Part shown: in pieces, positions 1 to 9,090 of the stretch
Layout: the number at the start of each line of letters is the position of its first letter
Numbering within the stretch: the first letter of the stretch is position 1
From: UBA1309 sp047605645
Lineage (GTDB): Bacteria > Bacteroidota > Bacteroidia > Bacteroidales > Dysgonomonadaceae
Assembly (NCBI GenBank): GCA_047605645.1
Contig: JASGFJ010000002.1
Coordinates: 62,001 to 126,000 of the forward strand
Direction of reading: 5' to 3'
DNA: 64,000 nucleotides
Notes under the pieces: generated by a model
What the model saw: only the letters and a program-made list of their open reading frames with translations
Databases searched by the model: none
Told to the model about the DNA's origin: nothing
Program-made: the position numbers and the translations under genes

Positions 1-2980
1 GATGTCTCCCTCACAAGTCAAACAATCTCTCTTGAAAATTTCGGGTAAAGTTGTTGATAAAAATGGAGAACCGTTGATTGGTGTTAGTATTTCTGCACCG
101 GAAACCGGGTCTGGAACGATGACGGATGAAAACGGAAATTATTCGATTGCGGTTCCCAATGTTCACTCTAAGTTGCAGTTTACCTATGTCGGCTACAAAA
201 CCGTCTCTGTTGAGGCTTCATCCTCCATTGTTAATGTAAAGCTTGAGTCTGGCGAAAGTGCCATTGATGAGGTTATAGTGGTTGGATACGGCACGATGAA
301 AAAGAGTGACGTAACCGGTGCTATTTCTTCAATAAAACCGGATGCATTGATTCGGCAACCTGTCTCAAATGTGACTTCTGCTCTACAGGGGGTTGTTCCG
401 GGAGTAACGGTTACATCTAACTCCGGTGCTCCAGGAGGGTCTGTAAATGTAAGAATACGTGGAATTGGCACGGTTAATAATTCGGATCCTTTATATGTTG
501 TAGACGGTCAACCCATGGATAATATTAATTTTCTGAGTGCAGCGGACATTCAGTCGATGGAAATTCTTAAAGATGCATCTGCAACAGCAATTTACGGGGC
601 GCGTGGCGCAAACGGAGTTGTACTCATTACGACCAAACAGGGTAAACCCGGAAAAACAGTTGTGACTTTGGATGCGTATTGGGGAGGAAGTCAGATTCTA
701 AATAATTTGAATCTTTTAAGTGGACCTGAATGGTATGATATTGAAGTTGCAAAAGGGCTGGATGTGACAAAATTCACAGATACCTATAAGCTAAATAAGA
801 ATACCTCTACTAATTGGTTGAAAGAAATTTCAAGAGAAGCAAGTATTCAGAATTACAGCCTGGGAATTTCCGGCGGAATGAAAGACGAGTACAAATACAA
901 TACAAGTATTAATTATATTTCCCAACAAGGAACGATTCGGAAAACAGACTATAAAAGGTTTTCTGTCAGGCAGAATATTGAAAAAACAGTCGTCAAGGAT
1001 ATTTTTACCATCGGGACCAATGCCTCCATATCCAATTCGAAAGAAAATAGAATCCTGGAAGGAAGCAATACGGTTGGAATTGTCAATTCCGCAATAAAGC
1101 TTGAGCCGGTAGTGCCGGTGAAGGATGTGGATGGAAATTATGGCTGGTCACCTTATCAGGACTATAATAATCCGGTTGCTGATATTGATTATACGAGTAA
1201 TTATCGGAAGATATTCAGTGTCGTTGGAAACATGTATGCTGATTTGAATTTTGGAAAAGGATTTAAATTTAAATCCAGTTTCGGAGCAGATATCCGCAAA
1301 ACAGATACTTACTTGTTTATTCCTGTATTTTATGTCTCCAATTATCAGCAAAATACAGAGAGTGAAGTTTCCAGAGGATATACTCGTTCTGATTATTATG
1401 TTTGGGAAAATACCTTGTCATTTAACAGAACTTTTAAAGAAAAGCATACGATTAATGCTGTTGTGGGGTATTCGAATGAGTGGGGACGCACCGAAACTTT
1501 GAACGGCACAAAATACAATACTCCGAATGATTCAGAAGAATTGCAGTACCTGAGTGCTGCACAAACCGGAGATAATGCAACGGGGACTGCCTATGAATCG
1601 GCTTTAATCTCCTATTTAGGACGTGTCAATTACAATTATGACAACCGTTACCTGGCAACCCTTTCGATACGCCATGATGGTTCTTCTCGCTTTGGAAGTA
1701 CACACCGTTATGGAACTTTTCCATCATTTGCATTGGGATGGACTCTTTCGAATGAAAGTTTCTTTAAAAAAGTAGATTCGAAATTTGTTTCTTCCTTGAA
1801 GGTAAGAGCCGGTTGGGGGCGCATAGGAAACCAGAATATTGGTAATTATAAATATCAGAATCTGCTGACAAACTACATTCAATACGCCTATCTTTATGGA
1901 ACAAAAGAAACACTTTATCAAGGAATCACCGCAGTAGCTCTTGCCAATAAAGATGTAAAATGGGAAACAACAGAATCAACCAATATCGGTATTGATGCAA
2001 CTTTTATGGATAATCGACTTTCTTTAACTGCCGAATATTATAATAAAGACACAAAGGATATGTTGCTCACTGAACCGATTCCTAATTATCTGGGATACGA
2101 ATCTGGGCCATTAACAAATATCGGTAGTGCAAATAACAGAGGATTTGAAGCCAGTATGGAATGGCGCGACAAGATCAATGATTTCAATTACAACATTGGG
2201 TTTAATATTTCGACCATTCGCAACCGGATGGGAGATATTATCAATCCTCTTACCGGAGGATCTATTCGCAATGGCAATGCTACTTACACCGTGAAAGGAA
2301 AACCGATTGGCTCATTTTATGGGTATAAAACCAACGGACTTGTTCAAACCTCAGACCAATTAGCTGAAGTGCAAAAACTCCAGCCCAAAGCGCAATTAGG
2401 AGATGTTGTTTTTGTGGATGTGACAGGTGAGGGAGGTCTGACTTCAGCGGATAAGACATTTATCGGAAACCCTATCCCCGATTTCATTTATGGGATCAAT
2501 CTGGGAGCATCTTTTAAGGGGTTTGATATAAATGTACAAATGGGTGGGACTTATGGCAACGATATTTTCAATGCGATGCGTTATTTTACCTATGATTTAG
2601 CATCCATGACAAATAAAGACAAAGCGGTACTGAACTATTGGACTCCTCAAAACACAAATACAAATATTCCAAGGCTGGCAAAAGTCGACTCGAATGACAA
2701 TATGCGGATTTCCGACAGATACATCGAAGATGGATCTTATCTGCGTCTGAGGAATGTTCAGATTGGATACACGTTACCTGCCTCATTGACCCAAAAACTA
2801 TATATGAGTAAGGTTCGAATCTATCTTACCGGGCAAAACCTGCTGACCTTTACAAAATATTCCGGAGCAGACCCCGAAATCGGACAGATTGATGAAGATA
2901 ATACCTTAAGCAGAGGTGTTGACATTGGGACATATCCCCAAGCGAGAACCATTACAGGAGGAATCAGTATTACTTTTTAA
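1..2980 (+). CDS. SusC/RagA-family TonB-linked outer-membrane protein (5' partial)
   Basis: This is a TonB-dependent outer-membrane channel that imports glycan or peptide fragments together with its SusD partner. Reading from the first in-frame Met, residues about 11-85 are a carboxypeptidase-D regulatory-like beta-sandwich (GKVVDKNGEPLIGVSI). A TonB-box-like DEVIVVGYG follows near residue 90, then a plug domain (LYVVDGQPMDNI, ATAIYGARGANGVVLITT), then a long beta-barrel that ends in the expected aromatic C-terminus (GGISITF). No signal peptide is visible, so the true start almost certainly lies upstream of the window and the Met at position 2 is internal. The SusD gene follows after 11 bp. 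The substrate cannot be told, because no adjacent glycosidase or regulator is visible. Confidence 0.95.
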   Translation, partial: MSPSQVKQSLLKISGKVVDKNGEPLIGVSISAPETGSGTMTDENGNYSIAVPNVHSKLQFTYVGYKTVSVEASSSIVNVKLESGESAIDEVIVVGYGTMKKSDVTGAISSIKPDALIRQPVSNVTSALQGVVPGVTVTSNSGAPGGSVNVRIRGIGTVNNSDPLYVVDGQPMDNINFLSAADIQSMEILKDASATAIYGARGANGVVLITTKQGKPGKTVVTLDAYWGGSQILNNLNLLSGPEWYDIEVAKGLDVTKFTDTYKLNKNTSTNWLKEISREASIQNYSLGISGGMKDEYKYNTSINYISQQGTIRKTDYKRFSVRQNIEKTVVKDIFTIGTNASISNSKENRILEGSNTVGIVNSAIKLEPVVPVKDVDGNYGWSPYQDYNNPVADIDYTSNYRKIFSVVGNMYADLNFGKGFKFKSSFGADIRKTDTYLFIPVFYVSNYQQNTESEVSRGYTRSDYYVWENTLSFNRTFKEKHTINAVVGYSNEWGRTETLNGTKYNTPNDSEELQYLSAAQTGDNATGTAYESALISYLGRVNYNYDNRYLATLSIRHDGSSRFGSTHRYGTFPSFALGWTLSNESFFKKVDSKFVSSLKVRAGWGRIGNQNIGNYKYQNLLTNYIQYAYLYGTKETLYQGITAVALANKDVKWETTESTNIGIDATFMDNRLSLTAEYYNKDTKDMLLTEPIPNYLGYESGPLTNIGSANNRGFEASMEWRDKINDFNYNIGFNISTIRNRMGDIINPLTGGSIRNGNATYTVKGKPIGSFYGYKTNGLVQTSDQLAEVQKLQPKAQLGDVVFVDVTGEGGLTSADKTFIGNPIPDFIYGINLGASFKGFDINVQMGGTYGNDIFNAMRYFTYDLASMTNKDKAVLNYWTPQNTNTNIPRLAKVDSNDNMRISDRYIEDGSYLRLRNVQIGYTLPASLTQKLYMSKVRIYLTGQNLLTFTKYSGADPEIGQIDEDNTLSRGVDIGTYPQARTITGGISITF

Positions 2981-2991
2981 TTGCATCGGTT

Positions 2992-4464
2992 ATGAAAAGA
3001 AATTTATTTATATATGGATTTTTGGCAGCAACACTCTTTTTTTCGTTTAGTTGTGCCGATTTGGAAAAAACTCAATTGGGATCACTCACTGCGGAAAGCT
3101 TTTTTACGAGTGAGGATGATGCTTTGGCTTCAGTCACGGCGGCTTACTCAGATCTGAAGGACTATCGTTTCACATGGACATTTTGGGCGTTTGGAGATGT
3201 GCTGTCTGATGACGCTACTTACAGTGGCTCTGACGCTGATGTATCAAGCTTTGCCCGAATGGAGGCTTATGATTATCCAGCCGATAATGCGCGAATTCTG
3301 AACCGTTACATGTTGTGTTATCGCGCTATAAATAAAGCCAATCAGGCTATGGATGGTATTTCAGGAATGGATTCTACCAAGTTTTCTGCTTATTCAAAAA
3401 AGCAGCTTATCGGCGAGGCCTTGTTTATTCGGGCTTTTGCATATCATGAACTTTTAAAATGTTTTGGAGATGTGGTGTTGTTAACTCATACAGCAACAAT
3501 TGCCGACAAAGGCTTGTCGAGATCTCCGAAAGCGGAAGTGTATGCTCAGATTGAGAGTGATTTGGAAACGGCAGCTACTTATTTGCCCAAGCGTTCGCAA
3601 ACCAGTGATGCGCTTTATGCCGGACGTGCGACTCAGGGTGCTGCTTATGCTTTATTATCCAGAGTATATCTTTATGATGAAAAATTCGACAAAGCAAAAA
3701 TAGCTGCATGGAATGTTATTAGCAGCAATGAATATAGTCTTGTTGATGATTATGGTTACCAGTTTACTTTGGCCGGAGAACATTCGAAGGAATCTATTTT
3801 TGAAATAAATTTTTATAATTCTTCCAGCCAGTCGGCAGCAACTACCAATAATGGAAACTTCCACGTATTGATGATGCTTCCTTATGGAGCGACCTACGGA
3901 TATGGTATTAATCAGCCTTTGCAAGCTTTAGCCGATGCATTTGATGAAGTGGGCGATACCGTGAGAAAAAATGCTACACTGCTAACCGTGCAGGATATTA
4001 AAAACTTTGAATCTGCTTCTGATTTTGCTAAACTCGAAAGAAACAGAACAGGTTATTACAATCAGAAATATTATCTCCCTCCATCTCAACGGTCCACTCA
4101 GATACGTAATAATCCGCTCAACATTAAAGTGATAAGAATGGCGGAGGTCTACCTGAATTATGCCGAAGCTTGTACCCGGGGAACGAACAAGGATGAGGAT
4201 GGGGCTAGAAAGTATTTGAAGCTGATTCGGGATAGAGCTCACCTTCCTGCAATAACTTCCACAGGAGATAACCTGATCAATGATATACTGAAAGAACGAC
4301 GACTGGAATTAGCTATGGAAGGATTCCGCTTTTGGGATGTGATTCGATTCGGGAAAGGACCCGAATTATTTAAAGATTTTGTGGCAAATCGGGACGAGAT
4401 ATTACCGATTCCACAAGACGAAATTGATAAAAATAACGGTACAATTACGCAGAATCCAAGATAA
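2992..4464 (+). CDS. SusD/RagB-family nutrient-binding outer-membrane lipoprotein
   Basis: This 490-residue protein is the surface lipoprotein lid and ligand-binding partner of the upstream SusC channel. It has a type II signal peptide with the lipidated Cys at residue 21 (FFSFSC). The body is TPR-like, and the conserved SusD C-terminal segment is present (ILKERRLELAMEGFRFWDV). The gene starts 11 bp after the SusC stop, so the two are co-transcribed, and a strong hairpin terminator follows the stop. Members of this family mature onto the cell surface and close over SusC. Sequence alone does not show the ligand. Confidence 0.95.
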   Translation: MKRNLFIYGFLAATLFFSFSCADLEKTQLGSLTAESFFTSEDDALASVTAAYSDLKDYRFTWTFWAFGDVLSDDATYSGSDADVSSFARMEAYDYPADNARILNRYMLCYRAINKANQAMDGISGMDSTKFSAYSKKQLIGEALFIRAFAYHELLKCFGDVVLLTHTATIADKGLSRSPKAEVYAQIESDLETAATYLPKRSQTSDALYAGRATQGAAYALLSRVYLYDEKFDKAKIAAWNVISSNEYSLVDDYGYQFTLAGEHSKESIFEINFYNSSSQSAATTNNGNFHVLMMLPYGATYGYGINQPLQALADAFDEVGDTVRKNATLLTVQDIKNFESASDFAKLERNRTGYYNQKYYLPPSQRSTQIRNNPLNIKVIRMAEVYLNYAEACTRGTNKDEDGARKYLKLIRDRAHLPAITSTGDNLINDILKERRLELAMEGFRFWDVIRFGKGPELFKDFVANRDEILPIPQDEIDKNNGTITQNPR

Positions 4465-4774
4465 AATCTACTATATAGTGAAAGCACCAACCTCGAGGAT
4501 TGGTGCTTTTTCTTCTTCATTTAGCGCAAACATTGTATCCTGTTTTTCTCTCTCCGTAAATTTTTTTAATTTCACGGAATTAAATTACAAATTATTAAAA
4601 ATAGCGCTGATTTATTTCAATCACCTCATCCCATGCTCTAAAAAAAATCAGAGGGATTTTATATTACTTACTAGAAAATAGTGGGTGAAATAAAGCTTGG
4701 TTTTTAGTAAGCGGATATATTTAATTGTTTAAAAATCAGTTTTTTGTGATTCATAACTGTAAAAATTAAATTGT
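4465..4774. other. Intergenic region: terminator, then leader element copy A
   Basis: This 310-bp gap holds the SusD terminator (4481-4509), an AT-rich stretch with no credible ORF, and from about 4698 the most diverged copy of a dispersed leader element that reaches the next start codon. I see no convincing TAnnTTTG promoter element. Confidence 0.7.
4481..4509 (+). terminator. Rho-independent terminator after SusD
   Basis: A perfect 10-bp outer stem (AAAGCACCAA pairing with TTGGTGCTTT) encloses a short inner CC/GG extension around TCGA. It is followed by a T/C-rich run. It lies 16 bp after the SusD stop and would end the SusCD transcript. Confidence 0.85.
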
Positions 4775-4781
4775 ATGAAAA
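4698..4781 (+). repeat. Leader element copy A (diverged)
   Basis: A TGGTTTTTA arm (4698-4706) can pair with TAAAAATCA (4730-4738) if one G-U pair is allowed. A tract reading GTAAAAATTAAATTGTATG (from 4759) runs into the start codon at 4775. Copies B (33951-34039) and C (49809-49896) show the same order, spacing and near-identical 3' tract. This copy is weaker than the B/C pair, and its homology is an inference from this alignment. Confidence 0.55.
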
Positions 4782-6232
4782 TAAATTGTTTTATTCCTGA
4801 TAGCGAACCCATTCAACTCCAGGCGACCATTGCTTCACTCCGGCAGTCGTCTCTGATTCAAGATATTTGTATTTTAGGCGAACAATCCAATAAAAACACG
4901 ACTCAAGAAAAATATATTTATGCGTCAAAACTGAAATCCTCAGAAACAGTTAGGAGCATCGCGAAGGAGGCAGATACTGATTATGTATTGATTTATACGA
5001 AAGCAGATACTCTTTGCATGGGAACTTTTGCGCTGGAGCGCATGCTGAAAATAGCCCAAGATAGCGGAGCCGGGATGATTTATGGCGATCATTATCGAAT
5101 GAGCGGAGAAAAAAGAATTGCTCATCCGCTAATTGCCTGTCAAAAAGGGAGCTTAAGAGACGACTTCGATTTCGGGTCGGTGTTGTTTTTCAAAACCTCC
5201 ATTCTGAAAGAAGCTGCCCGTAAAATGACCGGAGAATATGATTTTGCAGGATTGTATGATTTACGGTTAAAGGTCTCGGAGATTGCGGAAATCGTTCATA
5301 TCAACGAATATCTATACACAGAAGTGGAAGATGATAACCGTCGGAGTGGGGAGAAGCAATTCGATTATGTGGATCCCAAAAACCGTGCTGTTCAGCTAGA
5401 AATGGAACAGGTTTGCACTGAACATCTGAAAGCTATCGGAGCTTACCTGGAGCCCTCTTTTAGAACCATTGAATTTAATCAGGGGAATTTCGAATGTGAA
5501 GCATCGGTGATTATTCCGGTTCGTGACCGGGTGAAAACTATTGCAGATGCCATTCAATCGGTGTTGGCACAAAAGACTTCATTTCCCTTCAACCTGATTG
5601 TTGTCGATAATTATTCCACAGACGGAACTTCCGAAATAATTCAGGGTATTCAGGACGAACGATTGATTCATCTGATTCCGGAAAGTAAAGATTTAGGAAT
5701 CGGTGGATGTTGGAATGTGGGTGTTTTCCATTCCAAATGTGGAAAGTTCGCCGTGCAACTCGATAGCGACGATATTTATTCTGATGAAAATACACTTCAG
5801 AAAATAGTTGATGCTTTTTACGAGCAACAATGTGCCATGGTCGTGGGAACATATAAACTCACGGATTTTGATCTTAATACGCTTCCTCCCGGAATAATCG
5901 ATCACCGCGAATGGACACCCGAAAACGGACGAAACAATGCTCTTCGCATCAATGGATTGGGAGCACCTCGTGCTTTCTACACACCTGTACTTCGCGAAAT
6001 TAGAGTGCCAAACACGAGCTATGGTGAAGATTATGCTTTGGGTCTGATGTTCTCCAGAGAATATCAGATTGGCCGGATATACGATGTGCTTTATCTTTGC
6101 CGCCGTTGGGACGGCAATTCGGATGCGGCATTGGATGTGGCAAAAGTGAATGCTAATAATCTGTATAAAGATCGTCTGCGTACCTGGGAAGTGGAAGCAC
6201 GCATTCGTTTCAATAAACAAAGAACCAAATGA
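4775..6232 (+). CDS. Family 2 glycosyltransferase with tandem GT-A folds
   Basis: This 485-residue protein has a clear GT2 domain at about residues 240-400: an SVIIPVRDR start, VVDNYSTDGT, and QLDSDD (the DxD metal/nucleotide-sugar motif at about 330-333). The first 230 residues resemble a second, degenerate GT-A fold in which DYVLIYTKADTL replaces a proper DxD, so only the C-terminal half is likely catalytic. There is no signal peptide or membrane span, so it should act in the cytoplasm. Its stop overlaps the DUF4922 start by 4 bp (ATGA), which indicates translational coupling. The donor and acceptor are unknown. Co-occurrence with AmpG and NamZ suggests work on cell-wall sugars (inference). 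Confidence 0.85.
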   Translation: MKINCFIPDSEPIQLQATIASLRQSSLIQDICILGEQSNKNTTQEKYIYASKLKSSETVRSIAKEADTDYVLIYTKADTLCMGTFALERMLKIAQDSGAGMIYGDHYRMSGEKRIAHPLIACQKGSLRDDFDFGSVLFFKTSILKEAARKMTGEYDFAGLYDLRLKVSEIAEIVHINEYLYTEVEDDNRRSGEKQFDYVDPKNRAVQLEMEQVCTEHLKAIGAYLEPSFRTIEFNQGNFECEASVIIPVRDRVKTIADAIQSVLAQKTSFPFNLIVVDNYSTDGTSEIIQGIQDERLIHLIPESKDLGIGGCWNVGVFHSKCGKFAVQLDSDDIYSDENTLQKIVDAFYEQQCAMVVGTYKLTDFDLNTLPPGIIDHREWTPENGRNNALRINGLGAPRAFYTPVLREIRVPNTSYGEDYALGLMFSREYQIGRIYDVLYLCRRWDGNSDAALDVAKVNANNLYKDRLRTWEVEARIRFNKQRTK

Positions 6233-7170
6233 CAGCACTATCTCAAGAGGTTGAATTTCTGATTGATTCTCAGAAACTGGATTGGGGCCTTGCAAAAGCA
6301 AACTATGAAGGCTTGGCTTTGGTGGAAACAAAAAAAGTAGATGTCGGAAATGTGGAATTGCTGGTGCAGTTTAATCCCAAACGAATCGTTTCCTCGGCTG
6401 CAAAAGTAGATCCTAAATCCATTCAGGAAAGAAAATGTTTTCTCTGTTCGGCAAATCTTCCTGCTGAACAAAAAGGGATAGATTTTGAGGGAAAATATCA
6501 AATTTTAATCAATCCTTTCCCTATTTTCCCAAAACATCTCACAATTCCTGCTTACCGGCATATCCGTCAGGAAATTGCAGGGAGGTTGCCGGATATGCTT
6601 TCTTTGACGGAACTTCTGGACGAATATGTTGTTTTTTATAACGGAGCTAAGTGTGGAGCTTCAGCTCCTGACCACTTCCATTTTCAAGCAGGAAGCAAAG
6701 GTTTTCTTCCGCTAGAACAGCATTTTTCTTCTTTTAGGAAAAAGATTATGGTTGACAATGACATGCTTCAAGCCGGAACCATTGATTTCCCTTGCAGAAT
6801 GATTTTCATTCAATCCGGAAACAAAGAGGAGATCACTGTTCTGTTTGAAATCCTGTATCAATTACTGGGTTGTAAACCGCAAGAATACGAGCCGATGATG
6901 AATATTATTGCATGGAGGCAAGACGAAGAATTTATTGTTTGTATTTTTCCTCGTGCCAAACATCGCCCGGATTGCTTTTATGCCGAAGGGGAGAAGAATA
7001 TTTTGCTCAGTCCGGCATCGGTTGATATGGGAGGTGTATTCATTACCCCACAAGAAAAAGACTTCCGGAAAATTAGCAGGGAAGATATCGCATCTATTCT
7101 TGAAGAAGTGTGTGTCAGCTCTCAAGAAATTGAAAATTTGGGCGCTGCCCTATATGAAACCTATCGATAA
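6229..7170 (+). CDS. DUF4922, HIT-superfamily-like nucleotidyl transferase/phosphorylase candidate
   Basis: This 313-residue cytoplasmic protein has a CFLC Cys pair near residues 70-73 (possible metal site), INPFPIFPKHLTIP near 94-107, and the histidine-triad-like APDHFHFQAG at 147-156 with H149 and H151. That arrangement resembles HIT-superfamily nucleotide transferases such as GDP-hexose phosphorylase or Ap4A phosphorylase, which make a covalent His-NMP intermediate. DUF4922 proteins are common in Bacteroidetes and, as far as I know, not biochemically assigned. The gene overlaps the glycosyltransferase stop by 4 bp and ends 7 bp before AmpG. A role in making or breaking a nucleotide-activated sugar used by the neighbouring glycosyltransferase is an inference. 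Confidence 0.8.
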   Translation: MTALSQEVEFLIDSQKLDWGLAKANYEGLALVETKKVDVGNVELLVQFNPKRIVSSAAKVDPKSIQERKCFLCSANLPAEQKGIDFEGKYQILINPFPIFPKHLTIPAYRHIRQEIAGRLPDMLSLTELLDEYVVFYNGAKCGASAPDHFHFQAGSKGFLPLEQHFSSFRKKIMVDNDMLQAGTIDFPCRMIFIQSGNKEEITVLFEILYQLLGCKPQEYEPMMNIIAWRQDEEFIVCIFPRAKHRPDCFYAEGEKNILLSPASVDMGGVFITPQEKDFRKISREDIASILEEVCVSSQEIENLGAALYETYR

Positions 7171-7177
7171 GAATACA

Positions 7178-9031
7178 ATGAAACAACCGCAGAAATCGCC
7201 CTGGAGTTGGGTTCCTACTCTTTATTTTGCAGAAGGACTTCCTTATGTTGCCGTGATGACTATCTCGGTCATTATGTATAAACGGATGGGAATTTCCAAT
7301 ACCGATATTGCGCTCTACACCAGTTGGCTTTATCTTCCCTGGGTGATAAAACCTTTCTGGAGTCCCTTTGTCGATCTACTCAAAACCAAGTTTTGGTGGA
7401 TTGTTACCATGCAGCTGCTTATCGGGGCCGGATTTGCCGGAATAGCCTTTACCATTCCGCTTCCGTTCTTTTTTCAGGCCACGCTGGCATTCTTCTGGTT
7501 GTTAGCCTTCAGTTCGGCAACGCACGATATTGCCGCCGATGGATTTTATATGTTGGCGCTTGATGAGAATCAGCAGGCAAAATTTGTTGGCATCCGCAGT
7601 ACGTTTTACCGCTTGGCAACCATTATGGGGCAAGGTCTTCTTATTATCCTTGCCGGGCTTATCGAAAGCAATACCGGAGTGGCGCCACTCGATCTAAGGA
7701 TTGCTGCTTCTCCTGAGCATGGAGTTACAGATATAAGGCTTCCATCCATAGAAAAAAAGACGGACGGTTCGAAGGAAATTCATTTTCTTAGTAATACTAC
7801 CTCTTTGCAGATTTCTACTCGTAATTTGCCTAAGGACAAAGCGAAAGCATTAATAACAGAAGCTTGTGAGTCGAATAGGAATAATGGCTTTATTTTAGTG
7901 GAAACTAAAGAAGATGAAGCGGCAAAAAACAAGGATAGTTTCTGGACAAAAAATGTTTCAACTCCTTTAGGTAAATGGGTTCAATCGCATTTTGGGGAGG
8001 AACGAACTATTGCCGAAACATCCGATGGTGTGGGAAATGTTGCCATTGTTGCAGTGCAATTATCGCAACAACCAGAACACGACGAAAATATTTTGCTAAA
8101 TACTTCCATGACAGAAGGAGATAAGAGTATTTCTCTGATTGAGGGCGACCATCTGAATTTTCATAAAGAAAACTGGAATAAACCGGCATATATGGTCTTT
8201 CAGCTCGACCCAAAGCTGAAAAAGGAGACGGCCGCTGTATTCAGAAGTACTTCCGGAAATATTCCGTTCGCCTGGTCGACTACTTTTTTTGTGCTGGCAG
8301 GCCTGTTTGTGTGCATGAGTCTCTATCATCGCCGGGCATTACCTAAGGTCGAGAATCAAGAAGGGATGATTCCTTCTTCTTTTTCAGGAATATTCAAAGA
8401 ATTTGGAAAAACCTTTCAATCCTTTTTTCGGAAACCGAATGCTGCTACAGCTATTTTCTTTATGCTTACTTTTCGCTTTTCGGAAGCACAGGTGTTGAAA
8501 CTGATTAATCCTTTTCTGCTCGATTCAAGAGACGTCGGAGGGTTGGGACTGACTACCGGTGAAGTGGGATTGGTGTATGGAACGGTTGGTATTATCGGGC
8601 TTACCCTGGGAGGTATTATCGGTGGTTTTTCCGCTGCCAGAGGAGGACTTAAAAAATGGATTTGGCCGATGACTTTGAGTATGCTGCTCACGATTCTTGC
8701 CTTTGTTTTCCTGAGCCTGACTCAAACGCATCATTTTCTGCTGATAAATAGCTGCGTCTTTATAGAACAATTTGGTTACGGATTCGGATTCACAGCCTAT
8801 ATGCTCTATCTTATCTATTTTTCGGAAGGAGAGCACAAAACAGCACATTACGCTTTTTGCACCGGATTTATGGCACTCGGTATGATGATTCCGGGCATGT
8901 TTGCCGGATGGCTTCAGGAATTGCTTGGTTACAGTCATTTCTTTATCTGGGCTGTCATTTGCAGTATTGTACCTATTGTTGCTGTGGCTTTGCTTAAAAT
9001 CGATCCGGAATTTGGCAAAGCCAAAAGCTAG
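7178..9031 (+). CDS. ampG: AmpG-type MFS muropeptide transporter with large periplasmic insertion
   Basis: AmpG permeases import GlcNAc-anhydroMurNAc (muropeptide) products across the inner membrane. The start is YFAEGLPYVAVMTISV, with FSSATHDIAADGFYMLAL in TM4, as in AmpG. I chose ATG 7178 because the longer frame runs back through the DUF4922 gene; ATG 7154 is possible but lies inside that gene. The protein is 617 residues, longer than a typical AmpG. Between TM5 (ending about residue 163) and TM6 (starting about 363) lie about 200 hydrophilic residues that topology places in the periplasm. The remaining membrane segments follow to the C-terminus. NamZ lies 59 bp downstream, so substrate generation and import are probably linked. 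Confidence 0.85.
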   Translation: MKQPQKSPWSWVPTLYFAEGLPYVAVMTISVIMYKRMGISNTDIALYTSWLYLPWVIKPFWSPFVDLLKTKFWWIVTMQLLIGAGFAGIAFTIPLPFFFQATLAFFWLLAFSSATHDIAADGFYMLALDENQQAKFVGIRSTFYRLATIMGQGLLIILAGLIESNTGVAPLDLRIAASPEHGVTDIRLPSIEKKTDGSKEIHFLSNTTSLQISTRNLPKDKAKALITEACESNRNNGFILVETKEDEAAKNKDSFWTKNVSTPLGKWVQSHFGEERTIAETSDGVGNVAIVAVQLSQQPEHDENILLNTSMTEGDKSISLIEGDHLNFHKENWNKPAYMVFQLDPKLKKETAAVFRSTSGNIPFAWSTTFFVLAGLFVCMSLYHRRALPKVENQEGMIPSSFSGIFKEFGKTFQSFFRKPNAATAIFFMLTFRFSEAQVLKLINPFLLDSRDVGGLGLTTGEVGLVYGTVGIIGLTLGGIIGGFSAARGGLKKWIWPMTLSMLLTILAFVFLSLTQTHHFLLINSCVFIEQFGYGFGFTAYMLYLIYFSEGEHKTAHYAFCTGFMALGMMIPGMFAGWLQELLGYSHFFIWAVICSIVPIVAVALLKIDPEFGKAKS

Positions 9032-9090
9032 CGAATATTTGGCCGGCAAGTGTGTTGGTTGTTTTAACCTTGATATACAGAATTAGAAAT

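Noticed and set aside
5693..6331. 212-codon minus-strand frame inside the glycosyltransferase gene
   Set aside because: It is antisense to a coupled GT/DUF4922 pair with clear domains; the product has no recognisable motif.
6908..7177. 90-residue N-terminal extension of AmpG
   Set aside because: It lies in the reading frame overlapping DUF4922 and is not part of the MFS fold; the membrane helix starts just after ATG 7178.
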